A DNA stretch of 64,000 bases, from assembly GCA_963977135.1 (NCBI GenBank), contig CAXBNN010000002.1, positions 372,001-436,000 on the forward strand. The letters run 5' to 3'. Below are positions 17,621 through 27,293 of the stretch, piece after piece; the stretch's first letter is position 1; each line of letters starts with the position of its first letter. The position numbers and the translations under genes are program-made. Source of the stretch: UBA2040 sp963977135 (GTDB lineage: Bacteria > Bacteroidota > Bacteroidia > Flavobacteriales_D > Crocinitomicaceae). The notes below the pieces were generated by a model. It did not search any database and was not told where the DNA came from. It worked only from the letters and a program-made list of their open reading frames with translations.

Positions 17621-18853
17621 ATGTCCAAAAAACGAATAAAAATTCAATTCACCTCTTACGAAAAATTTGTAATTGCGATTCTGGCAATTGTGCAATTCAC
17701 GGTGATTTTAGACTTTATGGTACTCTCGCCTTTGGGAGCAATTGTACTTGAAGAGTTAAGTATAACAACCCAACAATTTGCATTAGTTGTTTCTGCCTAT
17801 GCCATTAGTGCTGGAGCGTCTGGACTTGCAGCAGCTGGATTCGCAGATAAATTTGATCGCAAACGTCTTCTATTATTCTTTTATGGAGGATTTATATTGG
17901 GCACACTATTTTGCGCATTGGCTCCCGACTACGAATATTTACTAGCAGCAAGAATTGTCACTGGGATTTTTGGAGGCGTTATGAGTTCTATAAGCTATGC
18001 TATAATTACCGACCTTTTCCCAATAGAAAAACGCGGTAGCGTAATGGGTTTTGTCCAAACTGCTTTTGCAGCAAGCCAAGTTTTAGGGATTCCTATTGGA
18101 CTTTACCTAGCCAATAAAATCAACTGGCATGCCCCATTTTATGTAATTGTGATTTTCTCTTGTGTTGTTGCCGTGGTTGTTGCAATAAAACTAAAACCGA
18201 TTACGGCGCACATAGCAATGAATAAAGGTCGAAATGCTATAACTCACATAAAAGAAATTCTTTCTAATAAGAATTATCTTATTGGTTTTTCGGCTACGAT
18301 ATTATTATCTACTGGTGGTTATATGTTGATGCCATTTGGAAGTGAATTTGCTAATGAGAATTTAGGAATCTCCTTAGACGAACTGCCATTTCTTTATTTA
18401 GTTACTGGGATTTTTTCGTTCATTTTTGGACCTATCATTGGGCGAATAAGTGATCGAGTTGGGAAATTCAAGATTTTTATATTTGGAACCTTGGTTACAA
18501 TCGCTTTCGTTGCAGTATACACAAACCTTGGAACAACACCTTTGTGGCTAGTAATTACGCTAAATGTTTTCCTATTTATAGGAATTAGCTCAAGAATAAT
18601 AGCTTCCTCCGCTTTAATAACTTCTGTTCCTGAACAAAAAGATCGAGGAGCATACATGAGTGTAAACTCTTCCGTTCAACAAGTTTCTGGAGCGATTGCT
18701 TCATTACTAGCGGGGGCAATAGTTTACCAAGCAATTGACGGAAAATTGATGAATTACCCTTTGCTTGGAGCTACGGTTATTCTAACAATGGTTATCTCAA
18801 TGTATTTGATGCGAAGAGTCGATAGAATGATAAAAGGTCGAGAAAATCAATAA
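17621..18853 (+). CDS. MFS transporter (drug/sugar efflux type)
   Basis: Major facilitator with about 12 membrane segments over 410 residues. The loop between TM2 and TM3 carries the MFS motif A variant GFADKFDRKRLL, repeated as GRISDRVGKFK between TM8 and TM9, and the segment LDFMVLSPLGA is typical of the YfcJ/AraJ-like efflux group. Substrate cannot be deduced. It starts 9 bp after gpmI, so it probably belongs to the same transcript, and its 3' end overlaps the convergent gene by 7 bp. Confidence 0.87.
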   Translation: MSKKRIKIQFTSYEKFVIAILAIVQFTVILDFMVLSPLGAIVLEELSITTQQFALVVSAYAISAGASGLAAAGFADKFDRKRLLLFFYGGFILGTLFCALAPDYEYLLAARIVTGIFGGVMSSISYAIITDLFPIEKRGSVMGFVQTAFAASQVLGIPIGLYLANKINWHAPFYVIVIFSCVVAVVVAIKLKPITAHIAMNKGRNAITHIKEILSNKNYLIGFSATILLSTGGYMLMPFGSEFANENLGISLDELPFLYLVTGIFSFIFGPIIGRISDRVGKFKIFIFGTLVTIAFVAVYTNLGTTPLWLVITLNVFLFIGISSRIIASSALITSVPEQKDRGAYMSVNSSVQQVSGAIASLLAGAIVYQAIDGKLMNYPLLGATVILTMVISMYLMRRVDRMIKGRENQ

Positions 18854-19728
18854 AATTCGTATTCCTTTATACGAAGGATAATGATGTTGGAACTTCCGCC
18901 CTCCTGATAAAGAACAGCTGACAGTAAACCTGTCGATTCACTATGAAGATATTGAATTTCCATTTTAAGTATGTCTTCGTTGTATACCTTTTTCTCCATC
19001 ATATTTCCATGAACGTCGTAAATGAAAGAAATCGTTTCTTTATTAATTTCTTGCTTTGACGTAAGGGTTCTTCTCTGCAAAAGATTACCATTTTTATCAT
19101 AATCGAAATGATAAATTAACCCCTCATGTGTTGTAATGTATCTATCTTCTTCACGAATTAATTGACCTTTTTCATTATAAAACGGAATAATCTTGGCGTA
19201 AGGAGTACCGTGTTTATTAATTCTTGTTTTTTCAACGGTTCCGTTCACATTTTCATAAGAAAAGCGATCTAGTTGTTCTTCCGAAGAAACTGGAATACCA
19301 TAAATATCAGGTTGTCTTTTGTATTCATCAATAGATTTAATCCGCTTTTCCTCATCGTAAACGGTACTCCTATAGTTGTAAAACTGTTGATCTCCGACAC
19401 TATGATAAATTAATAAGCCTTTGTCGTTATAAAAATATTTGTTCCAAACCGTATCTGTTGTCCCATCGTCTTTTCTGGTTTCATAGGATTGCGTTATTCT
19501 CCCAAGAGTATCAAATTCGAATATTTGCCAATAATTTGTCTCTCGCATTACTGAACCTGGTCGCTTATATGTAAATCGACCGTTGATGCTTCTAATCTTT
19601 TTCGATTTAATGAATTCTGGGTTAAATACCATATCCTCAGAAAGTTGTTCGCCACTTTTGTTCGCGAGAATCTGCCCAAAGGAGAAAATCGGTAGACTAG
19701 AGATAATAAGTATTAACCAAAAATGCAT
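18847..19728 (-). CDS. Secreted YD/RHS-repeat-like protein, unknown function
   Basis: About 293 residues from the ATG at 19728. The signal peptide MHFWLILIISSLPIFSFGQ is followed by short beta-strand repeats of the type FxYDxxGNLLxRxxxTS, IPFYNEKGQLIREEDRY and FIYDVHGNMMEKKVY, resembling YD repeats of RHS proteins. There is no RHS core, toxin tip or CHU_C domain. An exact -7 box 3 nt upstream rules out the in-frame TTG at 19734. It overlaps the MFS gene tail-to-tail. Probably periplasmic or outer-membrane associated; no function assigned. Confidence 0.75.
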   Translation of the reverse strand: MHFWLILIISSLPIFSFGQILANKSGEQLSEDMVFNPEFIKSKKIRSINGRFTYKRPGSVMRETNYWQIFEFDTLGRITQSYETRKDDGTTDTVWNKYFYNDKGLLIYHSVGDQQFYNYRSTVYDEEKRIKSIDEYKRQPDIYGIPVSSEEQLDRFSYENVNGTVEKTRINKHGTPYAKIIPFYNEKGQLIREEDRYITTHEGLIYHFDYDKNGNLLQRRTLTSKQEINKETISFIYDVHGNMMEKKVYNEDILKMEIQYLHSESTGLLSAVLYQEGGSSNIIILRIKEYEFY

Positions 19729-19731
19729 CTT

Positions 19732-19739
19732 CAAAAATA
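19732..19739 (-). promoter_or_regulatory. -7 promoter box of the YD-repeat-like gene
   Basis: TATTTTTG (minus strand) matches TAnnTTTG and ends 3 nt before the ATG at 19728, predicting a leaderless mRNA. The A/T content of the spacer makes it weaker evidence than TATCTTTG or TAACTTTG boxes. Confidence 0.5.
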
Positions 19740-19878
19740 ATGATCCACATTCAAGAATAGAGCCAAAAAATATTATCCTCTCAACGCTGATATGTTAAAA
19801 CTATAATCCATTACACAAAAAACGTAACAAAAAGTATTGTATTCCCGTTACATAGGCACAGAGATACATTATAATTAA

Positions 19879-22548
19879 ATGTCAAAAAAAGGACTTTCTC
19901 GGATTTTTCGCTGGAGCAAATGGATTTTTGCTTCACTTTTCGTTGTGTGCCTATTGATTACATTGAGCGTATACTTACTGCGCGACCGTGTGGTTCGAAT
20001 TGTGGTTTCTGAAGTAAATAAAAATTTAAACACTCCAGTAAATGTTGGCGACGTCGATTTGACGTTTTGGGGCTCATTCCCGAATTTAAGTGTCGACTTT
20101 AACGAGGTTTATATTCACGATGCGATTCCTGAAGCAAAACAGTCTGACACTTTATTTTATTCGAAGAAAATACGTTTGAAGTTCAACCCAATTGATATTA
20201 TCAATAAGAATTATAAAGTAAAGAAAATTGAAGTTTTCCCTGGTTATGGCCATGTGAAGCATTTCGCGGATGGTCGGTCGAATTACGATATCCTGAAACC
20301 TTCAAGTGATAAAACATCCACAGGCTTCGAATTCTCTTTAAAAGAACTCTATTTTGAAAATTTCAGAATGGACTATTCTCACTTTGGTGCAAATCAATAT
20401 CATTCAACACGTCTCGATGATTTTCGTTTATCAGGTGATTTTACTGAAAACATCACAGACTTAACGGCAGAAAGTAATCTGGAAATCATTTTTGCTCAAA
20501 GTGGCGAAATGAAATTGGTGACCAATAAATCCGCTCATTTCGATTTAAATTTGCGTATAGATCAAAAAAATGGAATAGTCAGTTTGCCTGACTCTCCGAT
20601 TCAAATTGAAAATTTACCTTTCATCTTTGGCCTTGACGTTCATGAAAATCTAATTGATGTGCGTTTGAAAGCAAACAACCTTCAATTAGTTGATGTTGCA
20701 AAAAATATAAAACATGAGGGAACTAAACAAATCTCAGATTTAAAAGGAACGGGTGCAGTTCAATTCGATTTTCACTACCATAATGAGCGAAAAGAAAATG
20801 AAATTGCGCAAATAGAATGTCACTTTGGGGTGCAAAATGGTAATATCGTTGAACCCAATAAGAATTTGCGGATTTCTAATATTAACGTTGATGGTTATTA
20901 TGGAAATACAAACAAAAAACTGGGAGAGCATCTTGCATTGGAAAAACTCAATTTCCAAACTATCGCTGGACCTTTTGCTGGTAATTTGACGATTACAGAA
21001 TTTGACCAACCACATTTTCAAGGTAAGGCAATAGGAAAAGTTGATATGGCAATTTTACACGCGATTTTCCCTATTCCATCCGTACAAAGTGCATCTGGAA
21101 AAATAGCTGTGGATTCTAAATTTGATTTGAAATCAAACCCTAGTGGTCTGCAAATTAGAAATTGTGATGGTAATGTTGATTTTGCAAATGTGCAGTGTCA
21201 ACTTGTAAATGACAAGCGTTATTTTGACCATATAACAGGACGATTTTATTGGAAGAACAACATAGCTGGCTTAGAAAAAATCAGCTTAACAGTGGGTAAA
21301 TCAGACTTGTATTTAGACGGAACGTTCGAACAGCTTCAAGCCTATTTGAATAATACTGGCAAATTAAAAGCCGATATGAAAATTAGAAGTGCATTCCTCG
21401 ATGTTCAAGATTTTTCATCATCTACAAAAGCGGAAGAAATCGCAAATGGAAGAAACTATGTTTTACCAAATAACATAGATGGAAACTTACATCTTTTGGC
21501 AAATAACTTGACGTACGACAAACACCAATTTAAAAAGCTTAGTACTGAATTGGTCATTTATGAAAGAAACTTGCATTTCAAGCAATTATCTCTTCAAAAC
21601 TCTCAGGCTGACATAAAAGGAAATGTTTTGATTCAAGAAAAATCACCTGAAATATTTACGATCAGCACCAATGCACACTCTGATAATATTTCTTTCCAAC
21701 CTCTTTTTGCCGAGTGGGACAATTTTCAGCAAAGTGTAATTTCAGCGAATAACATTAGTGGAAAAGTTTCAGCGGATCTTCAGTTCACTGCTCCATTCGA
21801 CTTGCGTTCAGGAATAAAATCGAAAGATATTGTGGCAACGATAAAACTCAAAATTGACGATGGTCGATTGAGAAATGTCGAAGCATTTAAGTCGATCACC
21901 TCAAGTTTGAGTGAATCAACAATGACACGGATGTTATTGAAGCAGAACAATATTCAAAACTTCGAAAACAACTTGTTGGATTTGAAGTTCTCAAGTATCG
22001 AAAACACATTCATCATTTCAGATGGCCGTTTGACAATACCTCGAATGACTATTGCATCTAATGCGCTGACAGTTAATCTTTCAGGAACTCATGATTTCGA
22101 CAACCAAGTTGATTATCGTTTTGACTTTAACTTAAGAGATATTAAAAAAGTTAACTCAAAAACTGAATTTGGGGAAGTTATTGACGACGGCACTGGACTG
22201 CAATTATTTGCGCACATGTTTGGTCCTATGGACAATCCTACTATAAAATGGGATCAGCAAGCGAAACGCGAGTTAGCGAAAGCCAATATTGAAGCAGACA
22301 AGCAAACTGCAAAAGAAATGCTTAAAGCCGATTTTGGGCTATTTAAAAAAGACACGACAGTTCAAGCTTTCAAAGCAAAAGAAAAACCGAAAGAAGAAAT
22401 TCAAATAAGTTTCAAGAAAGCTGGAGATACTGAAATTGAGGAAGAAGTTGCAGTTAAGAAAGACACCAAACTCAATCGAACTTTTCAGAAGTGGAAAGAC
22501 GATGCGCAAAAAAATAAAGACGATAAAATCAAAGTTATTGCCGATTAA
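19879..22548 (+). CDS. AsmA-like inner-membrane/periplasmic protein
   Basis: 889-residue AsmA/TamB-like protein. A cytoplasmic basic N-terminus and a single membrane anchor (about 14-33, FASLFVVCLLITLSVYLL) are followed by the AsmA N-terminal signature with VNVGDVDLTFWGSFPNLSVD. A long beta-rich periplasmic region and the AsmA C-terminal domain (about 650-790, FKSITSSLSESTMTRMLL and LTIPRMTIASNALTVNLSG) follow. The end (about 795-889) is highly charged and Lys-rich. Family members are thought to form lipid-conducting bridges or to influence outer-membrane assembly; the role here is inferred from the family. It ends before a bidirectional terminator. Confidence 0.88.
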   Translation: MSKKGLSRIFRWSKWIFASLFVVCLLITLSVYLLRDRVVRIVVSEVNKNLNTPVNVGDVDLTFWGSFPNLSVDFNEVYIHDAIPEAKQSDTLFYSKKIRLKFNPIDIINKNYKVKKIEVFPGYGHVKHFADGRSNYDILKPSSDKTSTGFEFSLKELYFENFRMDYSHFGANQYHSTRLDDFRLSGDFTENITDLTAESNLEIIFAQSGEMKLVTNKSAHFDLNLRIDQKNGIVSLPDSPIQIENLPFIFGLDVHENLIDVRLKANNLQLVDVAKNIKHEGTKQISDLKGTGAVQFDFHYHNERKENEIAQIECHFGVQNGNIVEPNKNLRISNINVDGYYGNTNKKLGEHLALEKLNFQTIAGPFAGNLTITEFDQPHFQGKAIGKVDMAILHAIFPIPSVQSASGKIAVDSKFDLKSNPSGLQIRNCDGNVDFANVQCQLVNDKRYFDHITGRFYWKNNIAGLEKISLTVGKSDLYLDGTFEQLQAYLNNTGKLKADMKIRSAFLDVQDFSSSTKAEEIANGRNYVLPNNIDGNLHLLANNLTYDKHQFKKLSTELVIYERNLHFKQLSLQNSQADIKGNVLIQEKSPEIFTISTNAHSDNISFQPLFAEWDNFQQSVISANNISGKVSADLQFTAPFDLRSGIKSKDIVATIKLKIDDGRLRNVEAFKSITSSLSESTMTRMLLKQNNIQNFENNLLDLKFSSIENTFIISDGRLTIPRMTIASNALTVNLSGTHDFDNQVDYRFDFNLRDIKKVNSKTEFGEVIDDGTGLQLFAHMFGPMDNPTIKWDQQAKRELAKANIEADKQTAKEMLKADFGLFKKDTTVQAFKAKEKPKEEIQISFKKAGDTEIEEEVAVKKDTKLNRTFQKWKDDAQKNKDDKIKVIAD

Positions 22549-22580
22549 AACAAATCAATCCTTTAGCTAAAGCAGCTAAA

Positions 22581-22614
22581 AAAAATCCCCGATACTATTT
22601 TATCGGGGATTTTT
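22581..22614. terminator. Bidirectional intrinsic terminator between AsmA-like and PNGase F genes
   Basis: A 14-bp perfect stem, AAAAATCCCCGATA at 22581-22594 pairing with 22601-22614 across a 6-nt loop, carries an A-tract on one side and a T-tract on the other. It can therefore terminate both convergent genes. Confidence 0.92.
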
Positions 22615-22617
22615 AAT

Positions 22618-25600
22618 TTAGTTTTTAATCACTTTAACGTGCGACGTTTTGTTCCCATCGGTAAGGGAAACAATATACATTCCATTTGGCAAGTCTGAAA
22701 TATTCATCTTTCCATTAAATACAGCAGATGACGATTCATAGGATTGAGTTTGTATTTGCTTGCCTAAATTATCGATAATGGTAACAGTTAAATTAGATTC
22801 AAAGTTTCTCAAGGTGATGTTCAATTCGTTTTGAGCTGGATTTGGGTAGATATTTAATTCTGGCAGCTCATTCAACTCTTCATACGAAAGCGGGAAATTC
22901 ACTGTGAAATTATAATTGATATTGTCCCCAAAATCACCATTGAACAATTTCACATAAATACCACCGACTTCTTTAATTCGAGTATAGCCTGTACCATCGT
23001 TATTCGCCCACCATGATAGACCGTCATCATCAGAATCTGCTACTTTGTAGGTATAACAGCCCATAGGCAAATTCAATGTGTCTTTATAAATTGTATTGGC
23101 TGACATTCCAGAACGGGTGAGTACAACATTGCCTTGTTCATCTATGATTTGATAACTGTTTTCACCAGGATACAAATTCGTTTTGAATTCAATAATAATG
23201 TTTGATGGCAATACATCTGGAATTGTAAAGTTCGTTCTGTAATGATTGTTGAAATTGTATTCATCGGTCCCACTGTTCGGGTTTTTAACCTCTACATGAA
23301 ATACATTTGCCTGTTGCGACAAGGTTGACCAAAGCGCATAAGAAGAGGGCAAATCAACCTCAATTTCATCTCCGCTAGCAAGTGACCCAGTCCAATTGTG
23401 AACTTGCGGTGTTGTAGCATTGTTTACCCAATAATTTATCGTAGCTGAATTCAAAACAGTTGAACCTAAATTTTTCAGTGTCGCTTTCGGAGTATGGCAA
23501 ATTGAGTTGAATCGCTCGAACTCAACTGCATTTGTCGGTTGACTTATTTGAACAATCGCTGCATCAAGTGTTTTATTGATATTTCCGTAAGTAACCAATT
23601 GATTACTCACAATATAATTTGAAGTTCCAGATGCAGTAGATACCCCGTAATCCAAATTTACTGGTGAGCCGGGAGTTACTAATGAGGTTATATCGTTGTG
23701 TTGAACATCTGTTGCCATTCCTGGGCACCAACCTGCTCTGTCATAAACCCATGTCCCTCCTTGAGGGTAAACTGGGTTTTCAGCGCATTCTTTCCAAACA
23801 TTCCAAGTAAACTCCGGAGTTCCCGCGTTTACATTTAAAAAGTGCTGTCTTGGAATAAATTCCCCTTCTTGACCATGTCCAGAAATTGACGTTCGCACTT
23901 TGAATGAATTCCCTGTAGATAATGTTGGCACATCGATTGGTTCAAAAAATTGATTGCTAATAATTGAAGCATAACCCCGTGATTCTGTCCTCCAAACTTC
24001 TTTAATGTCAAGGACATCTCTATATGGTGTTCCAACAATGAAAAGGAATTTAATATCCATATCTTCTTGCCATTGACCTCCTCTTTCCATTGTGATTCGT
24101 TTATTGCCTTTTAAAACTGGAGAATAATCTGTCATGTCAAAAGTCCACGTTTTACCATTTGGCCCTAAATTCAAATTAATACCATATGGCGTAACAAATG
24201 ACATGATTTCAAATTTCATTGGCCATCTTCTCATATAATTTAATAGAGTCGGAGTTACAGTCCCGTCGGTTGATACAGGAACAGTTCCTATCAAAGCTCC
24301 TGTAGAACCATTGTAAATATTTTGTGGAATGGATTGCCATACTTGAACCGAAGAAATACTTACAATCTCATCGTTTAAAATTGTCCCAGGATGCGGCACA
24401 ATTGTATATTCGTTAATCGTATTAGGCGTCAATGCCAAAGAATCCATTACTTGAACTGGTGTAACCGTTGTATTATAAACACCATTAAAAGGAATCAAGC
24501 TAGGTCGAAATCCAGTTGACTGGAAAAAACGATTCAATTTATTTCCTCGCGTGGATCTCCATACTGTTAAACCATTTCCTGCAGCTGAGGCCGCATTTGG
24601 GGACATATCGTTATAATATACACCAGTTCCTTCGTTAAAAGGATAGTAAGCCACTAAGTTCGAATATTGAGGATGCGTAGAATTTAAAGGAACATTCATC
24701 CATGATTGAATTTGTGCTGCTGTCAATGCTTTATTCCAAATACTCAACTCATCAATACTTCCTCTATAATTATTTGACAACCCACCGCTTTTACCTACAA
24801 TCAAGGTGGCAATATCTATTGGGTTTGTTTTACCCGTTCCTGAATGCCAAAGAGATCCATTCAAATAGATTTGCATAATTCCTGTCGTCGCATTTTTCAC
24901 AAAAGACCAATGATTCCATTGTCCTCCGATATCATTCGTCGTGGCAAGTTTATTGATTCTGTCATATGTTGACCCAACACCCCCGCAATCCCAATAAATA
25001 TTGCTGTTACTCCATGGCAAATGAATATTTAAATCTCTTTCTCCATTTGCACCCAAACCTTCAATTATTGAAGTATTTGCTGGTAAAAGATTTGCATCAC
25101 CAAATGCCCAAAAAGAAACTGTCACTTCATTAGAAATCGATGCCAAACCAGCCGTTGGAAGTGTTACATGGCCATTGCCAGATAAATCTTGATAATAACC
25201 GTTATTTGCGTTTAAACTGAGTCCTAGAGAAGAAACCGTGGATTCTAATAGTATATCTGCTCCAGCAGTGGAGTTCGTAAATGAAAATTCAATAATTAGA
25301 TTATCTGTTCCATTCCAAACGAAGGGCGTAAAAAATTGAATACGATTTGAACCAATAACAAAATTAAAATCTGAGAAAAACACCTCACTAAATCCTGTAG
25401 TTTCAATATTGGTTGAATCAAGTGTTGTAGCAGTTGTGCCTTTAATTTTAATACGTAAGAAGTTAATTGTCCCATTATTGAGTGCGTTCAATATAAAACC
25501 ATGCATATTCCCAGCTGTCAGACCTCCAGTTGACAATTCACTTGCAGAAAAAAGATAATGTGATTTCCCTGAGGTATTTGATCCAGCCAAAGCATCCGAT

Positions 25601-26058
25601 GTGGGAGTGGTTCCCGTTAAAATCGGGTATTGGTTTTCACTAACAATATTATTCAACACCACTTGTTGCTGGGTGTATTCGAAGAAATCGTATGTCTGCG
25701 TGTTGGTGTAATTAAAGGTTGTTCCAGTAAATCCTGAAATAGAATGAGATGGTGTTGTAGAGGCAAGAGAATCTATACGTGTTGAGTCGTGTAAATATGT
25801 GTTACAACTATAATCCCATTCTCCACAACCAAGGTTGGTATTACTTCCGGTGGATACCAGGCCATTCTTGCAACGCATATTGTATTGCATCAAAATTTTC
25901 TCGTAAGAAACGCCTGTTATATTGGGAAACGAAATTACTGTGTCTCTTGTTCCTGAATTATAATTGAAGGTGCTCACGACAATCGTATCTCCTGGATTTT
26001 GTCCAAACGAAAAATAAGAAGATGCAATGAATAGTATTGCTAGAAGTATAGATCTCAT
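22618..26058 (-). CDS. Secreted PNGase F-like amidase with LamG insertion and T9SS type A tail
   Basis: 1146 residues with signal peptide (1-20, ending YFSFGQ). The N-terminal strand block with GCGEWD (Asp82) matches the PNGase F CDEWD segment carrying Asp60. About 575 residues follow, including a beta-sandwich-like stretch (about 125-285) and a LamG/concanavalin-like domain (about 290-465). The PNGase F fold then resumes with FVTPYG, Glu658 (aligning with Glu118), VGTP, Glu733 (with Glu206) and the diagnostic DRAGWCPGMA. The C-terminal domain from about 1068 (LNIYPNPAQNELNITL) is a type A sorting signal. It probably removes N-linked glycans from glycoproteins outside the cell. Family assignment is firm; activity is inferred. 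Confidence 0.88.
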   Translation of the reverse strand: MRSILLAILFIASSYFSFGQNPGDTIVVSTFNYNSGTRDTVISFPNITGVSYEKILMQYNMRCKNGLVSTGSNTNLGCGEWDYSCNTYLHDSTRIDSLASTTPSHSISGFTGTTFNYTNTQTYDFFEYTQQQVVLNNIVSENQYPILTGTTPTSDALAGSNTSGKSHYLFSASELSTGGLTAGNMHGFILNALNNGTINFLRIKIKGTTATTLDSTNIETTGFSEVFFSDFNFVIGSNRIQFFTPFVWNGTDNLIIEFSFTNSTAGADILLESTVSSLGLSLNANNGYYQDLSGNGHVTLPTAGLASISNEVTVSFWAFGDANLLPANTSIIEGLGANGERDLNIHLPWSNSNIYWDCGGVGSTYDRINKLATTNDIGGQWNHWSFVKNATTGIMQIYLNGSLWHSGTGKTNPIDIATLIVGKSGGLSNNYRGSIDELSIWNKALTAAQIQSWMNVPLNSTHPQYSNLVAYYPFNEGTGVYYNDMSPNAASAAGNGLTVWRSTRGNKLNRFFQSTGFRPSLIPFNGVYNTTVTPVQVMDSLALTPNTINEYTIVPHPGTILNDEIVSISSVQVWQSIPQNIYNGSTGALIGTVPVSTDGTVTPTLLNYMRRWPMKFEIMSFVTPYGINLNLGPNGKTWTFDMTDYSPVLKGNKRITMERGGQWQEDMDIKFLFIVGTPYRDVLDIKEVWRTESRGYASIISNQFFEPIDVPTLSTGNSFKVRTSISGHGQEGEFIPRQHFLNVNAGTPEFTWNVWKECAENPVYPQGGTWVYDRAGWCPGMATDVQHNDITSLVTPGSPVNLDYGVSTASGTSNYIVSNQLVTYGNINKTLDAAIVQISQPTNAVEFERFNSICHTPKATLKNLGSTVLNSATINYWVNNATTPQVHNWTGSLASGDEIEVDLPSSYALWSTLSQQANVFHVEVKNPNSGTDEYNFNNHYRTNFTIPDVLPSNIIIEFKTNLYPGENSYQIIDEQGNVVLTRSGMSANTIYKDTLNLPMGCYTYKVADSDDDGLSWWANNDGTGYTRIKEVGGIYVKLFNGDFGDNINYNFTVNFPLSYEELNELPELNIYPNPAQNELNITLRNFESNLTVTIIDNLGKQIQTQSYESSSAVFNGKMNISDLPNGMYIVSLTDGNKTSHVKVIKN

Positions 26059-26216
26059 AATTTAAATTCTTTGGTAATTAATAGAATTGTAAATTTAATT
26101 TAAATAAATTGGACTTGATGAATTTTTACGAAAAGCTACATTCTTTGCGATTCACGTTCAAAATTTCACAAATACCCCGATATAAAAAACAATTTTTATA
26201 CTCCATAAAAAGTCGG

Positions 26217-26224
26217 TACTTTTG
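26217..26224 (+). promoter_or_regulatory. -7 promoter box of dusB
   Basis: TACTTTTG matches TAnnTTTG and ends 8 nt before the dusB ATG at 26233, so the leader is predicted to be only a few nucleotides or absent. Confidence 0.65.
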
Positions 26225-26232
26225 CACTCACA

Positions 26233-27228
26233 ATGGTAAAAATCAGAGATATCGAATTGGGCGAATTTCCGCTTTTGCTTGCACCGATGGAAGACGTCAG
26301 TGATCCTCCGTTCCGCGCGCTTTGTAAAAAGAATGGTGCTGATTTGATGTACACGGAATTCATTTCATCGGAAGGGTTAATTCGTGATGCAGCTAAATCT
26401 GTCATGAAAATGGATATCTACGAGTATGAGCGCCCAGTTGGCATTCAAATATTTGGATATGATATCGATAGTATGACTCAAGCAACTCAGATTATTGAGA
26501 AAACAAATCCTGACATCATTGATATCAACTATGGTTGTCCCGTAAAAAAGGTAGCGTGTAAAGGCGCTGGGGCAGGAATTTTGCAAGATATTCCAAAGAT
26601 GGTTCGTATGACCGAAGCTATTGTAAAAGCAACGAATTTGCCCGTAACAGTTAAAACCAGATTGGGTTGGGACGATAATACAAAATTTGTCGTTGAAACT
26701 GCTGAACGTCTCCAAGATGTTGGTATTGAAGCAATTTCAATTCACGGTCGTACTCGAAAACAAATGTACAAAGGTGAAGCGGATTGGTCTTTGATAGGTG
26801 ATGTTAAGAACAACCCTCGAATGAAGATTCCTGTTTTTGGTAATGGCGATATTGATTCACCCGAAAAAGTAATTGAATACAAAAACAAATATGGTGTTGA
26901 TGGGGTGATGATTGGTAGAGCCAGCATCGGTTATCCATGGGTATTTAATGAAATTAAACACTTCATGAAAACGGGTGAACATTTGCAACCACCTGGTGTG
27001 AGAGAACGAGTTCAAATTGCCAAAGACCATTTAACGATGAGTGTTGATTGGAAAGGTGAAATACTCGGAATTGCCGAAATGAAACGTCACTACTCCAATT
27101 ATTTCAAAGGAATCTCGCACTTCAAAGATTACCGAGTAAAGCTCGTTACATCATTCAATTTGCAGGAAATTTTTGACACTTTAGATTATATCGATGCTCA
27201 CGCTGGTGAGTTTGAATTGGTAATCTAA
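26233..27228 (+). CDS. dusB: tRNA-dihydrouridine synthase
   Basis: FMN-dependent enzyme reducing uridines in the D-loop of tRNA; cytosolic. It is a TIM-barrel protein of 331 residues beginning LAPMEDVSDPPFRALCKKNG. Catalytic Cys102 is in NYGCPVKKV, the TVKTRLGW and IHGRTRKQMYKGEADW motifs are present, and the FMN phosphate loop is GNGDIDSPEK...MIGRASIGYPW. Bacteroidota members are usually named DusB. It starts the plus-strand block that continues with paaZ 65 bp downstream. Confidence 0.94.
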   Translation: MVKIRDIELGEFPLLLAPMEDVSDPPFRALCKKNGADLMYTEFISSEGLIRDAAKSVMKMDIYEYERPVGIQIFGYDIDSMTQATQIIEKTNPDIIDINYGCPVKKVACKGAGAGILQDIPKMVRMTEAIVKATNLPVTVKTRLGWDDNTKFVVETAERLQDVGIEAISIHGRTRKQMYKGEADWSLIGDVKNNPRMKIPVFGNGDIDSPEKVIEYKNKYGVDGVMIGRASIGYPWVFNEIKHFMKTGEHLQPPGVRERVQIAKDHLTMSVDWKGEILGIAEMKRHYSNYFKGISHFKDYRVKLVTSFNLQEIFDTLDYIDAHAGEFELVI

Positions 27229-27260
27229 CGCACAAAGCTTATCTCTTTTCAGTTTTTACT

Positions 27261-27268
27261 TATCTTTA
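27261..27268 (+). promoter_or_regulatory. Possible -7 box of paaZ
   Basis: TATCTTTA is one base off TAnnTTTG, 25 nt before the paaZ ATG. It would allow paaZ-kinase-regulator transcription independent of dusB. Confidence 0.4.
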
Positions 27269-27293
27269 GACTTCAAATTTTTAAAGTCTAAGA

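Noticed and set aside
18847..19728. RHS toxin or contact-dependent inhibition system from YD-like repeats
   Set aside because: No RHS core, no polymorphic C-terminal toxin, no immunity gene; the protein is short with a plain signal peptide.
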